From Ectocarpus siliculosus (lineage: Eukaryota; Sar; Phaeophyceae; Ectocarpales; Ectocarpaceae): a DNA stretch of 64,000 nt. The notes under the pieces were generated by a model. It did not search any database. It worked only from the letters and a program-made list of their open reading frames with translations, and was not told the origin of the DNA. A program made the position numbers and the translations under genes. The stretch covers positions 2,086,811 through 2,150,810 of the forward strand of contig FN649732.1 of the NCBI GenBank assembly GCA_000310025.1, written 5' to 3'. Every line of letters begins with the position of its first letter. Position 1 is the stretch's first letter. This document shows, in pieces, positions 46,073 through 59,269 of this stretch.

Positions 46073-49000
46073 ATGCGTTTTGCTGTAGCCGTGGTGGCGG
46101 CGGCGGTCTTGTTGGCCGCGGGTCCCTGCGAGGCGACGACGAAGCCGTACTCGAGCAGGGACGACGTGCCCGTGATCGCCAACAATGTAAGCAACAGCGG
46201 GCTTCTTCTTTCGTGACGCTGTTGTTGCACCGCGGGTGTACGTGTGTTTGTGTTTGTGTTTTTCTCTTAGTTAGCATCGGCCGCGCTATTACCGGCTGAC
46301 CAATGAAATACGTTAGTCTTGTAGCGGCGTCACGGTTGTGCTTAACAGGTATCTATTATGTCAACTAGGTGGATCTGGTCATTCGTATTGGTCAGCGTCT
46401 CAGAGTGGTGCGGCTCCGTGTGCTGTTGGATTTTGTGGGACGTGCCGCACAGCAGCCACAATTGGCAGTGCCTTTCTGCGAATGTTGTCCTATTTTCTCC
46501 ATTATTTTTGTTTCAGCCACGTCTCTCTCCGCATGTTTTTTTGTTCGTCACTACACGGTGGTGTTTTGTTTTCTCGAATACCAACAGCCACCGTGTTTTT
46601 TTCTCACTTGTGTGAGTATTTATTCCTGTTTATGGCGTAAAGAATACACCGGCCGCATGACCAGCAGAATCACTACAACGATCGATGTAACCGCATCGGC
46701 ACTAGTGGCGCCACAACAACAACAACCACAACCACAACACGATGACGTTGCAGGTGTTCCCCTACAACAACCCAGCGGAGACGTACAAGTACTACTCCCT
46801 ACCGTTCTGCCGGCCCGAGATCTCAGAGCGCGAGCGTCAGCGCTTCGGGGAGATGCTTGTTGGGGATCGAAAGGCGAGCCGGCCGTCTTTTTTTTTTTTC
46901 TTGTGTGGCTGAACCTATGCTGGTGTTGATGGCCTTGGTGTGGGCGCACCGGGTGCTGGTGCTGTATTTGCTCATGTCGTGTTCGTAGTTTCACAAACCT
47001 GTGAAATTCCGACATGACTTCGTCGTTGCTTTCTTGTCGGTCTTTTTGGTCGCACACGATGTGCCTTATTTTTCAAGTGCGTCAAACGCGAAGTCATTCG
47101 TAGGATGTGTATTGTAGCGGGTGCTTGCCTCGCCCTTGTGTGATCAAATCCTTTGTTTGTTTTTGAGTACTGTACTGAGCGAGCAGGCTTGTACACGGTC
47201 CTCCTCAGCTGCGATTTTTGTCTTTCGAAATTCCCCATAGTCCTTTTCTTTTTCGGGGTGTTGGTTTTTTTTCTTGAGTGATGATGGCGTGCTTGTTTCT
47301 GGCCCGCTCAACAAGCAGGTGTCCACGGACTACAAGCTATCTTTTGGTGTCAACATGTCGATCATGCGGCTGTGCAAGCCTACGCTGTTTCCAGACGATC
47401 TTCGACAGCTGTCGGAGGCCATCAAGGAGGGTTACTACTTCGAGTTCTTCGTTGACGACCTACCCGTCGAGGGGTGAGACTCATTTTTTTTTTTTTCATC
47501 CTTGTGTTTGGTCCTGTTTTTTGCTCGTCGTGTGATCGTTGCTGTATTTCTCTGTCTCTCTCTCTGTCTCTCTCTCTCTCTCTTGTCTTTGTCTTATTCG
47601 GAAGCCATCGAGCTGGACTTCTTCGACGGCCCAGGCGGGGAGAAAGAAACGACCAGTATGTCGCCGCCGAAACGCGGGGTTGGTCCACCTTTGAATACAG
47701 CAATATATAGGCACCATCACGTAAGGGTTATGACTACGATCCTGTTGTTTTCCTCGGGGGCCCATTTCTTATTATCCTGTGGGGTATATAGGTGAAGATA
47801 ACTCAACACCGACTGTAAAGACTTTAGTGTGGGCTTCTTAGTGGAGCACCTGTTCCTGTGTCAGGATTTGTTTTTGTGCCTGGAGTGCCTGGCGCCCCCG
47901 GGGTTGCGTCTTCTGTACTGCTGTACCTGTACGGTTTGTCCCCATGTAGCCGTTCGGTAGCAGGCGTTTCCGTGGTGAGGGCCGACGGCGACTGCTCCTC
48001 TCCACTACCAGCACCCTCCCTCTCTTGCTTGGTCAGGGCATTCTTGGCCACGTCGTCAGAGATACGGTGTACCCACGTCACCCCCTGCTCCCCTTGGTTC
48101 CTTCGCTTTTCGCGTGTAAGGCCAATTGGCCAGGTGACTGGACACGACATCCACGTCCCGTTGGGGTTATTGCAGAGCGCGGGTACAGTGGAGCTCTACA
48201 AGCACATCAACTTCGTCATCGGGTGAGTGTTTTCCTTCCCCCGTGACCCGCCTCCATGTAGTAATTGCAGTGACAATTCTTGGTTGTTTGTTTCCTCTTT
48301 TTTTTTCTTCTTTCTTCTGTGTGTCATGCTCTCGGTGGTTCTCTCTTTGCATGTACGCGTGTTTTGTTTGGTTTCACGGAAGCTGGTCGCCAGGACTCCT
48401 TGCCGTATTGTCTGACTCCGGAGTGACTACATGACTAGACACGCTCGACTTCGGAGAACTTGAGGGCACCCACTACCCATTCGACTCTGCCGTTGGCGCC
48501 GGCCTCAACGTGGAGCGTAGAGCAGCAGCAGCAGCAGCAGCAGCCAATTTTGTTATCACGTTTTTCTCTGGTGGCTTAAGGCTGGTTGTTGTACCACTTT
48601 TTTTTTTTTCTTCGAACAACACCGCGAAGACTCTAGCCACCAGTATCAATTGATTATCCTCACCCACCGCCCCTTTCGCTCTCTTGCGACAGGTACAATG
48701 GAGACCGGATAGTCTCGGTGACCACTAACCCTCACGAGCCAGAATCGGACCAGCCACCATACGTAAGTTTAAGTACAAAACAGTATGGGCGTGATACTCG
48801 GATTGGTGGGGTGTATACCTATGACAAATACCGTTGTCTCCATGGGAAATTTCTTGTCGAGTACGCCGTCTAGCCCACCCGATTCGCGTTCTTCCCCGCA
48901 AGGTTCCTTTCTTTGTCTTCTTTGTCATGTGTCCACTCGTCGCCTCAATTTGGACTTGACTACACAACCGATCGTCCTAGTTTTAGTTTCCTCGCCCCAA

Positions 49001-52000
49001 TGCGACACAGGCCAATCTACATAATCTCACGCAAACGCACCACACAGCGTTCATTTAGCATTTGTAGCGCCTCCGCCCCCATTTAACAGTACTCATTTAT
49101 TGCGTTGTCCACTTTCGCACGACCAGGCTGGCACCAGTTGCCCAATCAAGGCGTAGACCGCCCTCCTTGCTTGCTTTCATTCCACCCTTGTTCATGTTGC
49201 TTATTTCCATTGCGCACCGCTTCACCCACCACAATCTCGTCCACGAATCGTCTACAATACGTACCCGGACTGTTTTCGTTTTGCCCTGCCCCCACGCCCT
49301 TCTTGTCGTCCGGCGGGCGCACTTTTTTTGTTTTGCTTGGCTCTCCGCGTAGGTGGACATCAGCAACACGGACAGCGAGATCGAGGTTGAGTTTACGTAC
49401 TCGGTGGTGTGGAAGGCGGAGGACACTCCCTTCAGTGCTCGGATGGACAAGTTGGCGGGCGGCGGTTTCTTGCCGGAAACCTTCGAGGTAAAAGGGTCGT
49501 TTTTTTGTTTTTTGTACTCCAATGTATTTGTGCAAGCAGATCGAAAACCGAAACGACCAATTTTTTTTTTTTTGTTCTCTTTTTGGCGCTGCCCCGTCAG
49601 ATTCATTGGCTCTCCATCATCAACTCTTTCGTGCTGGTGGTGATCCTCACCGTCTTTCTGGGCATAATCCTTCTGAGGATCCTAAAGAACGACTTAACGC
49701 GCTACATGGACGGGGATGAGGTGATGGCTGTTTCGGTGTCCCCTGTTGTCTTGGTTCTATTCGGTGTCGTCAGCGTCTTCGTTGACGTCGTTGGAGCTGG
49801 TCGATCGTCGTGATGAGGTCGAGGAATATTTTGCTTGAGGATGATGTAGCACGCCTCTTACGACGCGCGAATGGTGGGCGTGAATGATTCGTTTTGGTTT
49901 CCAGGACGGACGTTGGGAGGCCTGAAGACGTGCTCGAAAGACTTAAAAAATGTCGAGATGAACCCCTTCTCCTTCCCCACATCTGCCTCCTTACCTGTTT
50001 TTCGTGTTTTTGTTTGTTGCGCTCTCTTTTTGCACCACCTTTGTTCAGGACGACATCGGGGAGGAGGAGTCGGGATGGAAGCTTATCCACGGCGACGTGT
50101 TCCGCTTCCCAAGGTAAACAAACTCCCGCGGAGGCTATTGTAGGGCTAACAAAGGTCGCACAGACAGAGACACACCGCCACAGTGAACGCCGGGCAGAGA
50201 CACACCAACATTGTAGAATTTGTTGTTGTTGGATGAGGAGACCTCGGCAGGCTGACGCCACAAGTTCATCTGTTTGCCGCTCCGTGTCGGGAACGTGTCC
50301 GGAGTTCCAAGTTCGGTGTTGCATGCAACCGCGCAGCTCGGTGCCGACGCTAGTAGTCACACACATATCACGAAGGTGGTTACAAGTTGGCAATCTTCAG
50401 ATATTTTGACCGCTCTCTCGTTCAATTATTTTTCGAGTGATTTTCCCACGCGTACCGCGATCGCAATTGTTTCTTTGTCGGAAGTTGTCGGGTGTCGGTT
50501 GTCAACGGCACAAAACCACCAACGAAGCCACCCCTCTTGACTGCATTGCCCTCTTTGTCCCCTCCCCCGCGGTTTGGTGTTGTGGCAGCCACGTGAACTT
50601 GTTTGCGGCCTTAACCGGAGCAGGCGCTCAGCTGTGCGTGGTGACGATCTCACTGCTCCTTTGCGCCCTTCTGGGCGTGTTCCGCCCCACCAAGCGCGGC
50701 TCCATCCTGACGTGCATCCTTGTGCTCTACTCGCTCACGGCCTGGGTTTCGGGGCTCGTGTCTGCAAGGTTGGTGTGCGCGTGCGTGTGCGTAGCCACAC
50801 CGGCGCTTCTTTTTTCGGGAGCGTGGTTGTTGCTTCCTTGCTTTTGGTTGTTGTTTCCTTCGCGCCGAAGGACGATTCTGCATCCTCTCTTTTCCAAGCA
50901 AATAGTGCGAGGTTATTTATTTTTTTGTTGTCTGCGAGTTCCGCTGTATGTTCCGATATGTCTGCTGGCATGCCCACATTATTGTGATTCGTGCGGTATG
51001 ATGATGCGGTGCCCCCCGGTTTGCAGGTTGTACCGCCAGCTCGGCGGGGGCAAGTGGGTGTGGAACGCCATCACGTCTTCCCTCGTGTTCCCTCTCCCCC
51101 TTCTTGGCGTGTTTAGCGTCGTCAACACCATTGCGATATCTCAGGTGAGCCGGCGACAGAACAAGTTATTTAGAGTTAGAGAATCTCTCCCTCCCCGCGA
51201 GCTTGACGCATCACATGCTACACGTATTGTGTCGGAGGAACGCATGTTCTGTTTTTGTCCGTCGAAAAGTAGTACACGCGTCTATTCAATTTTGTACCGC
51301 TGCTTGGGGGAAGGTGCTCGGCTGTGGAATGTGTGGAAAACGGAACGAGCGTATTTTTGGATTGTTTGTTCGCCTGTTGTACTGGTCCTCGATGTGCCAG
51401 TGGTGTGTTAATCTAAAACTTCCGAGCGCTGGCCGACAGTCACTGTTGCTTTCGCACGCCTTTCGGGGGTAGGCAGTACTGCAGTTCTTCCGTGCCGCAG
51501 CTTAATATTGCAACCACATGCACACGCGACTGGCCACCCACGTGTGGGGTATGCCCCTCCATCAGGAGTCCAGGTTGCCCCGGTCCACAGAAGGCGCGTT
51601 GCCCCTCATACCAAGGCTACAGGGCGGTCGTGACAATTTATTACTCTCCCTCGTAGCGCGTAAAATGATTTCAAAATTCCATGCGTCAACGACTCGAAGT
51701 TGGCTCCTTGTGATGTATGTACTGTAGCAAATCCCCGCGGCCCTGCCTTATATTCCTGCCATGAAATCGTCTACCCGGCAACACTTCCCCCTCCCCCCCT
51801 CCCNNNNNNNNNNNNNNNNNNNNNNNNNNNNNNNNNNNNNNNNNNNNNNNNNNNNNNNNNNNNNNNNNNNNNNNNNNNNNNNNNNNNNNNNNNNNNNNNN
51901 NNNCCCCCCCCCCCCTCTCTCTCGTGTCGTGCCCCCCAAAAATGCAGTCCTCGACGGCAGCGCTCCCGTTCTACCCAGTAATGGTGATCGTGGCGATGTT

Positions 52001-54296
52001 CGTCTTCATCGTCTTCCCCATGACGGTGATCGGAGCCATCATCGGCCGCAACACTACCTCTGACTTCCAGGCCCCATGCAGGACCACCCGCGTTCCTCGC
52101 CAGGTTTGGCCGTTTCATTTTAGCTACTTGTTTTCGGGGTGATCGTGAGCTGTTGGCGTTGTTGTGCGGAAAGCCTCGTTTTTTTTTGTTTTTTCAACGC
52201 CAGGGTAGAGCACGCTTGTAATGATGAAGAGGTCTTCGCAGGGGGAGGGGGGGGTGTCCCTGGCGCCAACGCGGGATTTCCTAACGTAATCAGCATTTTC
52301 CTTTCTCTTGTCTTGGGCATGAATGAGATTTCGTCAAAGATCAGTGGGTAGCCACGTTTTCTTGTCTTAGGAGTCTTGGATGCTTGGGCGCTCCGTTTTT
52401 GTTGCCATCAGAACGTCCGCAAGTGCTCTGGTTACTCTGCCACACAACCCCCAACCGCTCTCTTTTTGGGAATAGCGGCTACACGTAACTGTTCGATTTT
52501 TGACGATGGAATGCTGTTACCGTCAAGGGAAAAATAATCCCGCGTGGTTGTTCCGTCCCGTCTGTCGGTGGCGTTCATGGAACAGGTTCCCAAGGACGTT
52601 CCGTGGTACCGCCGGGACGCCTCCCAGATGGTGATGTCGGGCTTCTTGCCGTTCAGCGCGATCTACATCGAGCTGCACTACATTTTCGCCAGCGTGTGGG
52701 GGCACCAGATCTACACGTTGTTCGGCATCCTTATCTTGGCGTTCCTCCTACTGCTCGTTGTGTGCAGCTTCATCACGGTGAGAAGAGAGCAGCACGGGAA
52801 ATTTGCTGTGGTTGTCATGGTCGTGCCTGTGGTTGTCATGGCCGCGCCTGTGGTTGTCATGGCCGCGCTTGTTTCTCTTGCGGGTGTTGTTGTTGTTGTT
52901 GTTGTGTGGGGTCCACACGGCGCAAGCGCTTGCTTTTCTCCGCAGCACACGCATGCAGCCCCCAGAGCGGGAATGGTCACATGGTTGACGCTGGTGTACA
53001 TCAAGCCATGGTCGCGGACCCTCTACATTCAGGGCGGGTATGTGCCCAGGCCTATTCAATCGCCCAATCACGGGCACGCGCCCGCTCGATTCAAAAGTGA
53101 CAAGCTGGCGTGATTGGTCTTGTGTGTGCCCAGAGTTTTCGCCCGCCCTATACCGGCCACCTGCCCAATAGAGGGACCCACTTTTAGAGGGACCCCGCAC
53201 AATAAAGAGCTCACGACTGTATGCCAAGGCTACCGCCGGGTCAGGTTGGGAGGGGGCGTACTCATGCTTTGCATGCCCTAGTTGTTCGACCGTTGACCTC
53301 GCGCCCTCGAGAGGACGGAGCAGAGGGTGAGCTTTTGTTTTGCGGCGGATTCTTCCCGTGCCATCTAATCTGTCGTCGCTCGTAGACTACTGGCTGGTTG
53401 TCCTGCCGTTGTTGTCGATGTACACCCGCCTCCTCACTTTACTGCCCGACTTTCAACCATCGCGGTGCCCCACCAATAAAATCGTGTTGTCCCGCATGCA
53501 CAGGTGTCCCTGATCTACTTCCAGCTGGGGCGAGAGGACCACCGCTGGTGGTGGCGGAGCTTTTTTTCGGGAGGCTCTACGGGACTGTTCGTCTACGCCT
53601 ACTCGTTCTTCTACTTCTTCAACCGCTCACAGATGGACGGCCTTTTGCAGGTACAGTGCCGCAAGCACCAAGTAAAAATGTGTCTGGCACCGTTGTGCTG
53701 GTGTTGCTATAACTGCCGTTGTTGTTGTCGGTGTGTAGCGCTTGCCGCTAGTGCGTGCACTCTTTCTAGTGTCTCTTTTCCCCGCCTTTCTTTTCGTTGG
53801 CCAAAGACCGCTGATGGTGAGGGTGTGCGTTCGCCGAGCGGGCGTTGTCTCGGACGTTTTTTTTTCCGATGACACCCTGTCACACGTACTTCCAAAAATG
53901 ATGCTCCCTGGTTTACTCGTGATTCATGGGGTTGTCTTCATCAGAGTCGGACCGAAGGATCAGCTTGGCATTATTTAGCACACTAGTTGCTTCAATTCGA
54001 GATGCCATCTGGTTTCCGTAGCGAATATTTTCTTCTTTCCTCGCTGTCGCCCCTCTTGCGAGTTTTCGTGTTTTTCCCTTTTTTGTCTGGTCGGCGGTCC
54101 ACGTCACACGCGTATCTGAGACGCATTCTCTTGGATCGATTGCCCTGGTTCCTCGCGCGCGCACCCGCAGTCTTCTTTCTACTTCGGGTACATGGCCGTG
54201 ATCAGCTACGCGTTCTTCATCATGCTCGGGTTTGTCGGCTTCGTCTCCTCGCTCACCTTCGTGAAGCACATCTACAGCGTCCTTAAGTGTGACTGA
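46073..54296 (+). CDS. TM9SF3: Transmembrane 9 superfamily protein (nonaspanin), TM9SF3-like
   Basis: Exons 46073-46186, 46754-46873, 47319-47473, 48176-48222, 48693-48762, 49353-49487, 49601-49720, 50049-50113, 50589-50768, 51027-51144, 51948-52103, 52586-52777, 53504-53650 and 54171-54296 give about 580 residues; human TM9SF3 has 589. A signal peptide ([20 protein letters not shown]) is followed by the lumenal family blocks [25 protein letters not shown] and YNGDRIVSV, then [10 protein letters not shown], the first of nine membrane helices, [20 protein letters not shown] and YSFFYFF. The protein ends in K-C-D, the KXD signal that binds COPI and keeps nonaspanins in the Golgi. The family aids membrane-protein sorting. 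Intron 2 has a GC donor (AAG|GCGAGC). The junction between 47473 and 48176 does not keep phase unless the acceptor shifts to 48178 or a missed short exon lies between. An upstream in-frame ATG at 46022 would spoil the signal peptide. The N gap is in the intron before exon 51948. Confidence 0.93.
47545..47582. repeat. (CT)n tract in intron
   Basis: A CTCTCT run lies in the nonaspanin intron where a short missing exon is suspected (47474-48175). A (GCA)n tract at 48522-48543 lies in a later intron. Confidence 0.85.
51804..51903. other. Assembly gap (N run)
   Basis: About 100 N bases are flanked by C-rich homopolymers. Comparison with the TM9SF3 protein shows no residues missing between the exons on either side (IAISQ joins SSTAALPF), so the gap is wholly intronic. 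Confidence 0.95.
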
Positions 54297-56835
54297 GCCG
54301 CCAAAGCCAAGGCCTTGCCTCAAGCGTCGCTCACACCGACGGGAGGGGGCATTCTTCCGGACAAGCGACAAAAACCCCGTCTTAGCGTCTTGTTTCTGTC
54401 ACTGCTGTTTTCGATGTTTTCTGATGTTACCTATTTTTTTTGTTAGATTGCGGTACCCTGCCTACATAAAGGAAGAATTGCCGCGGCATCTTGTATATTT
54501 GTTGCGGCATGATTCGTTGGTAAAATTCGGTGCGCTATAGGCTGGGTGGGCCGTCCGCCCTCCCTTGTGCTCAGTCACGGTCTGCGGCTTTCCCTTTCCC
54601 CACCATAAGTGTGGTGGGCATGGAGACTTGCGGTCCTCCGCAGCGGGGATGCACGATTTCACAGCGCGTGGATTCGGAGTGTTGATGATGCGGCATATCT
54701 CTGTTGTTCTTCGTCGCGGCTTGAAATGACGGGGGACGCACGGGCTGCATCGTTGTGGTAGCGGCCGCGGTTAGCTTGTAGAGTGGGAGGTGATCGCGAC
54801 TGATGACCGCTGGGTCGAGCAAGGAGGCTCGCGTACACAATGACACAGGAGGCGGGGTAAGGTTGGTTGTAAGCCGCTGAGTTGCCGCTCGTCCTCTTGA
54901 TGTACGGGAGGTGCGTGGTCCAAGCCACGGAACAGTGAATCAGCTCGAAAATTCTGGATTCCAATAGAACACGTATCATTGGCATGAAGTAGTTGCTGCG
55001 CGTGTGTATCTGTCGCTCGTCGTGCCGTGGGCTGTCTGGCTGTCGTGTCTTGTGTTTCTGGGCGCAAGTCTGTTCCTGTCCTACACCCTTGATGCCGACG
55101 TCGAAGCTTTCAAACTTGCACTCCCTGCACCATTTATTCTTCCTGAGGCCGGCTGCTTCAGCGATGTCTTTTTTTGTTTTGCTGTCGCTCCGTAAAGCGC
55201 GGCGACACCGGGCAAAGCATTCGTGGGTGTTACTGTCATGTTCCACGGCGTTGGCCCGTGTTTTGTGCGACCTATTGTCATGAAGCGTACGTAGCATCAA
55301 GTCCAAATTCCCACTTCCCCACATACACGTTGCGCGAATCCCCGACATCACTCAGCTCGGACGTTAGCCATCAAGAAGAGAGACCTGGCTGTCCGGGAAA
55401 CAACGTTTTCCGCGACATCGTCAAGCATGCATGCTCGCTACATAAGTAGCGGAGCTTGGTACGTGTTCCGAAGGTCGACCAACCATCGAATGAATGCTCT
55501 GGGCAAAATTGATGTTGTGTCATCCAAAATCTGCGAACGATCAAGCCCTTCCTCGTGCTCCACGTCCCTTTGTCTTACGACGGAACGTCATTCATGCGAG
55601 AGAGCAAGGGGACGTGCATGACGAGATTCATTCCATCACCTGCGAATGAACCTTGTGAAACACCGAAGATTCTCTCTCGAGAATGCAAGGAGGGCCCGAA
55701 GATGATTGGTGTTACGTACCCCGAATTGATGGCGGGAAGCGAGCGGAAGTGCCTTGCTACGCCTGTCGCGTGGCGGCTGACCTCGACTCTTGGTTTACTT
55801 GACTCTGGGACAGTTGTAGGTTATGTATGTGCATGAAATGACAACACCACTGCGAACGGTGAACAATGACTTGTACGAACGTCCACAGAATGCTGGTCGA
55901 TTTCCGTTGGGTTTTATCTCAGCAAGATGAAACAGTGAGCAGATGCAGTGACGCGGTCTTTGCTTGGTTGAACTAAGAGCTGTAGGCGGGGATGACTTTA
56001 TTGAATATTCTATCGGAACCGCATCAGTTTTTCGTTTACCGGTTTAAGAGTATGCACCCTGGCCGAACCGCATTACAGTGAACCTTGCGGTTTTCTTGGC
56101 CTCTATGCCAGTTCGATATGAAACACTATTCGGCGGATATGTCGTACACCTTCGTGACTCTAGGTTCCAGGTTCAACTATAGCTCAGGAGCGCAGGCTCG
56201 CAGTTTTGCAGTGAAGAGCGCAGAGTGAGTGCAAACAACAACGGGCGGAAAGTGATTGCTGCGCCCTCCTCCCGGTGGGCAACGAGGGCAAGCACCACAG
56301 GAGGGAAGGTAGATAATGCTCTCGTGTAACCACGGTTCGTCGTGATGACTGGACAACATGGTCAGGGAGTACCAAACTTCGACGATATTAGCACCCTTCT
56401 CGAGATAAAAAATAACATTCAGCACGCACCGCAGCAGGGAGGTGGGGCACGAAAAAAAAAGAAAAAGGAGAAGAGAAAGCCCCGCCTCCTGTGTGACCCG
56501 GGATGGTTGTATACGTATGCATGCATAGCTTATGCAGCTGTACGGAAAATAGTAGAACTCAATGCATACACACACAGTCAGTGTGTGTACAGTACACGAA
56601 AAAATAGGGGACTGTCGAAAACGGACACACAAACGACAGGCAAGCGCCGTCGATGTCAATGCTACAGAAGCACAGTTGCACACGTCGTGTGCGTTCACCG
56701 GCGCGTTATTGCACGATTGTTTCACGCGGTAGTTGAGGGATGAGACACGACGGAAATATATTCCCCCGAGATTCCCCCGAGATATTTTCCTAGCGTGTGC
56801 ATCAAAACCAATCATATACACTATCGTTATTCGTG

Positions 56836-56915
56836 CCCATGGGTACCCATGGGTACCCGTGGGTACCCACGCCCCATGGGAACCCATGGGTACCCATGGG
56901 TACCCATGGGCACAC
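56836..56915. repeat. GGGTACCCAT satellite, short cluster
   Basis: Alternating CCATGG and GGTACC palindromes give GGGTACCCAT units in near-perfect tandem over about 80 bases. This is the same word as the longer array at 57550-57970. Confidence 0.9.
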
Positions 56916-57549
56916 ACGGCCACCAACGGCCCACGGAGGACCGTAATGGCCTTCACCTCCACGGGGATGGATCACAACGGGTAACAAGATTAAGCGTACT
57001 CTATAACATCGATTAGGCGGGGTCGACGAAGGCGCGGCCGCAGCGAGGTGGTACACCCAAGGTTCCGTGGGAGGCTCACAGCACAGCAGTTGGTGAGTCC
57101 AGCATTATTCCAGCTCGGCGCAAGAATGTAAAGAAAGAAAGGATACAACTGAACTGGCTTGGTGTAGGCGTGGAGGAAAGCGCGTCAGTGTGGCCTCACC
57201 CAGATCCACGGCGCTAGGCTCACCCAGGTCCACGGCGCGACGCTGAGGGCGTAGTCGCATCTCCCGTGTTTCGTACAGTGCACGCGCACGCCGAGGCCTT
57301 GGGCACGTCTCTTCATCATACTGACTTGTTTCAGATTTAAACGGTACGGTGGGTTTAGTTGTTTTCAAAGCTCCAAGACATGTCGTCTTTCCTTCGTCAG
57401 GACGAATAGGTCCCTTGGTGATCATCCCGAATTCCCGTCGGCACCCGTAGGGTGCTACACCACCGATACCAACGGATCGCTACCCACGGTTATCACCAAC
57501 GGGTGCCTGTGGCTACCCACGGTGACGACCATGGGCTAGCGTTAGGCAT

Positions 57550-57970
57550 CAGTTTGGGTGCCCATGGGTCACCATGTGTGTGGCCATGAGTCACCATGGG
57601 CACCCATAGGCATTGCCCGTGGTAACCCATGGGTACCCATGGGCATTGTCTGTGGGAACCCATGGGTACCCATGGGCATTGCCTGTGGGAACCCATGGGT
57701 ACCCATGGGTACACATGGGTACCCATGGGCATGCCCATGGGTGCCCATGGGTAACCATGGGTATACCCATGGGTTCCCATGGGTACCCATGGGCATTGTC
57801 TGTTGGAACCCATGGGTACCTATGAGCATTGTCTGTGGGAACCCATGGGTACCCATGGGCATTGCCCATGGTGAACGTGGGTACCCACGGGGTAATATCA
57901 CTTGGTTATGTATGGATTGGGTACCCATGGGTACCCATGGGCATTGCCTATGGTGCACGTGGGTACCCAC
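57550..57970. repeat. GGGTACCCAT self-complementary satellite array
   Basis: About 420 bases of CCCATGGGTACCCATGGGCA-type sequence with a higher-order unit of 33 bases (ending ATTGTCTGTGGGAA or ATTGCCTGTGGGAA). Because the unit is a multiple of three and the word is its own complement, long stop-free frames of very similar protein sequence run on both strands. These are artefacts, not genes. Confidence 0.92.
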
Positions 57971-59269
57971 CGTGTAATTTCACTTGGTTATGGGCCAATG
58001 TATCAAACATCTGCACCGAGACACAGAAATTAACGGAGAACCCCGACGCAATGAAGAGGGCCGCGGGGCGGGAAAGCTTCGGGTATGGTTTGAAACCCTT
58101 TTGTCACCTGAACGGGCACGCACGAATGCGTGTATACTACCTCGGGGAGAGATAAAGTAAGGAACAGAACGTCAATTGGCAATGCGGGTTCGCTTCGGCG
58201 ACGATATGAAACCCGGTATGTATGTCGTGACCATCTCGTGTCCACGTGGTTGAAACCCCCTTACGCTTCTTGGGGCGGGGTCGCTTCTGCCACGACCTGA
58301 ATCCCTTACCCCTTGCTGTATATGCCCCATATTCGGCACTATTTGGCTCGGTCCTGAAGAACCACGAAGGAAATACTAACATACGTAATGACGCCACAAA
58401 AAGACGATGTTGTGAAAAATATATGAAGCCAAACACAGCACCATAGAAAATCCACGCTCGACACCTTCACGACGAACTCCGCGTGGGACATTGTAAAATA
58501 TCGTCGTTACGCTGTGTACGACGCAACAAGGAAAAAAGATGTCGTCGGAACCAAGATATCGACAAGAAGTCGGAACCACGATGTTGACATACACACGGCA
58601 CATATCGTCCCGAGAACAGAGACAACACTCCCGCCAGGAAGGAAACCCATACCGGGAAACGTTGGCAATTTTCAATGTCAACCGTGCAATGGGACAAAAA
58701 AAACAACGACAACAACGTCAACCCATTCTAGTAAACCCACTCTAGGAAAAACGTCGCCGATCAAAGTGACATGACGCAGCTAGATAAGAGGAAGCAACCT
58801 AAACGGCTCGAATGTACGTAAAGCAGCCCCATTAGGTAGCGCGAATGGTGTAACCATAACCAAGTGCATCCTTCAGCCCATCACTCCAGGACATCTGTGC
58901 GGGTGGGATTCCTCTCTGCTAGGTAGAGAGCACCAGGGAACTCGGATCGGTAGGAATGTTGGCCCGCTCTCGACACACCGTAGGAGGACGAAAAAGATGG
59001 CAGCGGGAGCTGTACGGTGCCTGACGTCTACAACCTGCCGTTCCGGATGTATGTGTTGTACGTGCTTCACTAACGGTCAAAGGTCGGGTGCTGGGACAAC
59101 AGCTTTTTGGTGAGCAGGAGCTCGTTCTTGAAGCAGATGTTTTTGTCCAAGACGAAACGGTTCAGCACCATTGGCATGCGCATGAGGACATGTCGAAACC
59201 CTGGTCAACAAGAGAGGCATGCGCTTCAGAACAGGTGTGGGTAGTTAACGTAGTTGGAGGTACTTAGCC

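Larger units (their letters stand above)
54297..59269. other. Gene-poor, repeat-rich region downstream of the nonaspanin gene
   Basis: A minus-strand open frame at 55351-54659 contains a protein-like, cysteine-bearing piece (KTKKDIAEAAGLRKNKWCREC) and a plus-strand frame at 55555-55836 another (YDGTSFMRESKGTCMTRFIP). Neither shows a family I recognise. The rest is satellite (56.8 and 57.5-58.0 kb) and short, unsupported frames. A 27-bp pair encoding VDLGE twice is at 57195-57245. Confidence 0.45.

Noticed and set aside
46369-46460. Possible extra exon ([20 protein letters not shown]) in the second nonaspanin intron
   Set aside because: The family sequence joins ANN directly to [11 protein letters not shown], leaving no room for it.
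51700-52118. Open frames spanning the N run
   Set aside because: They depend on unknown bases; only the part from 51948 is a genuine exon.
57493-57977. Long open frames on both strands rich in GTHGYPW-type repeats
   Set aside because: They are translations of the GGGTACCCAT satellite; both strands give nearly the same protein because the word is self-complementary.
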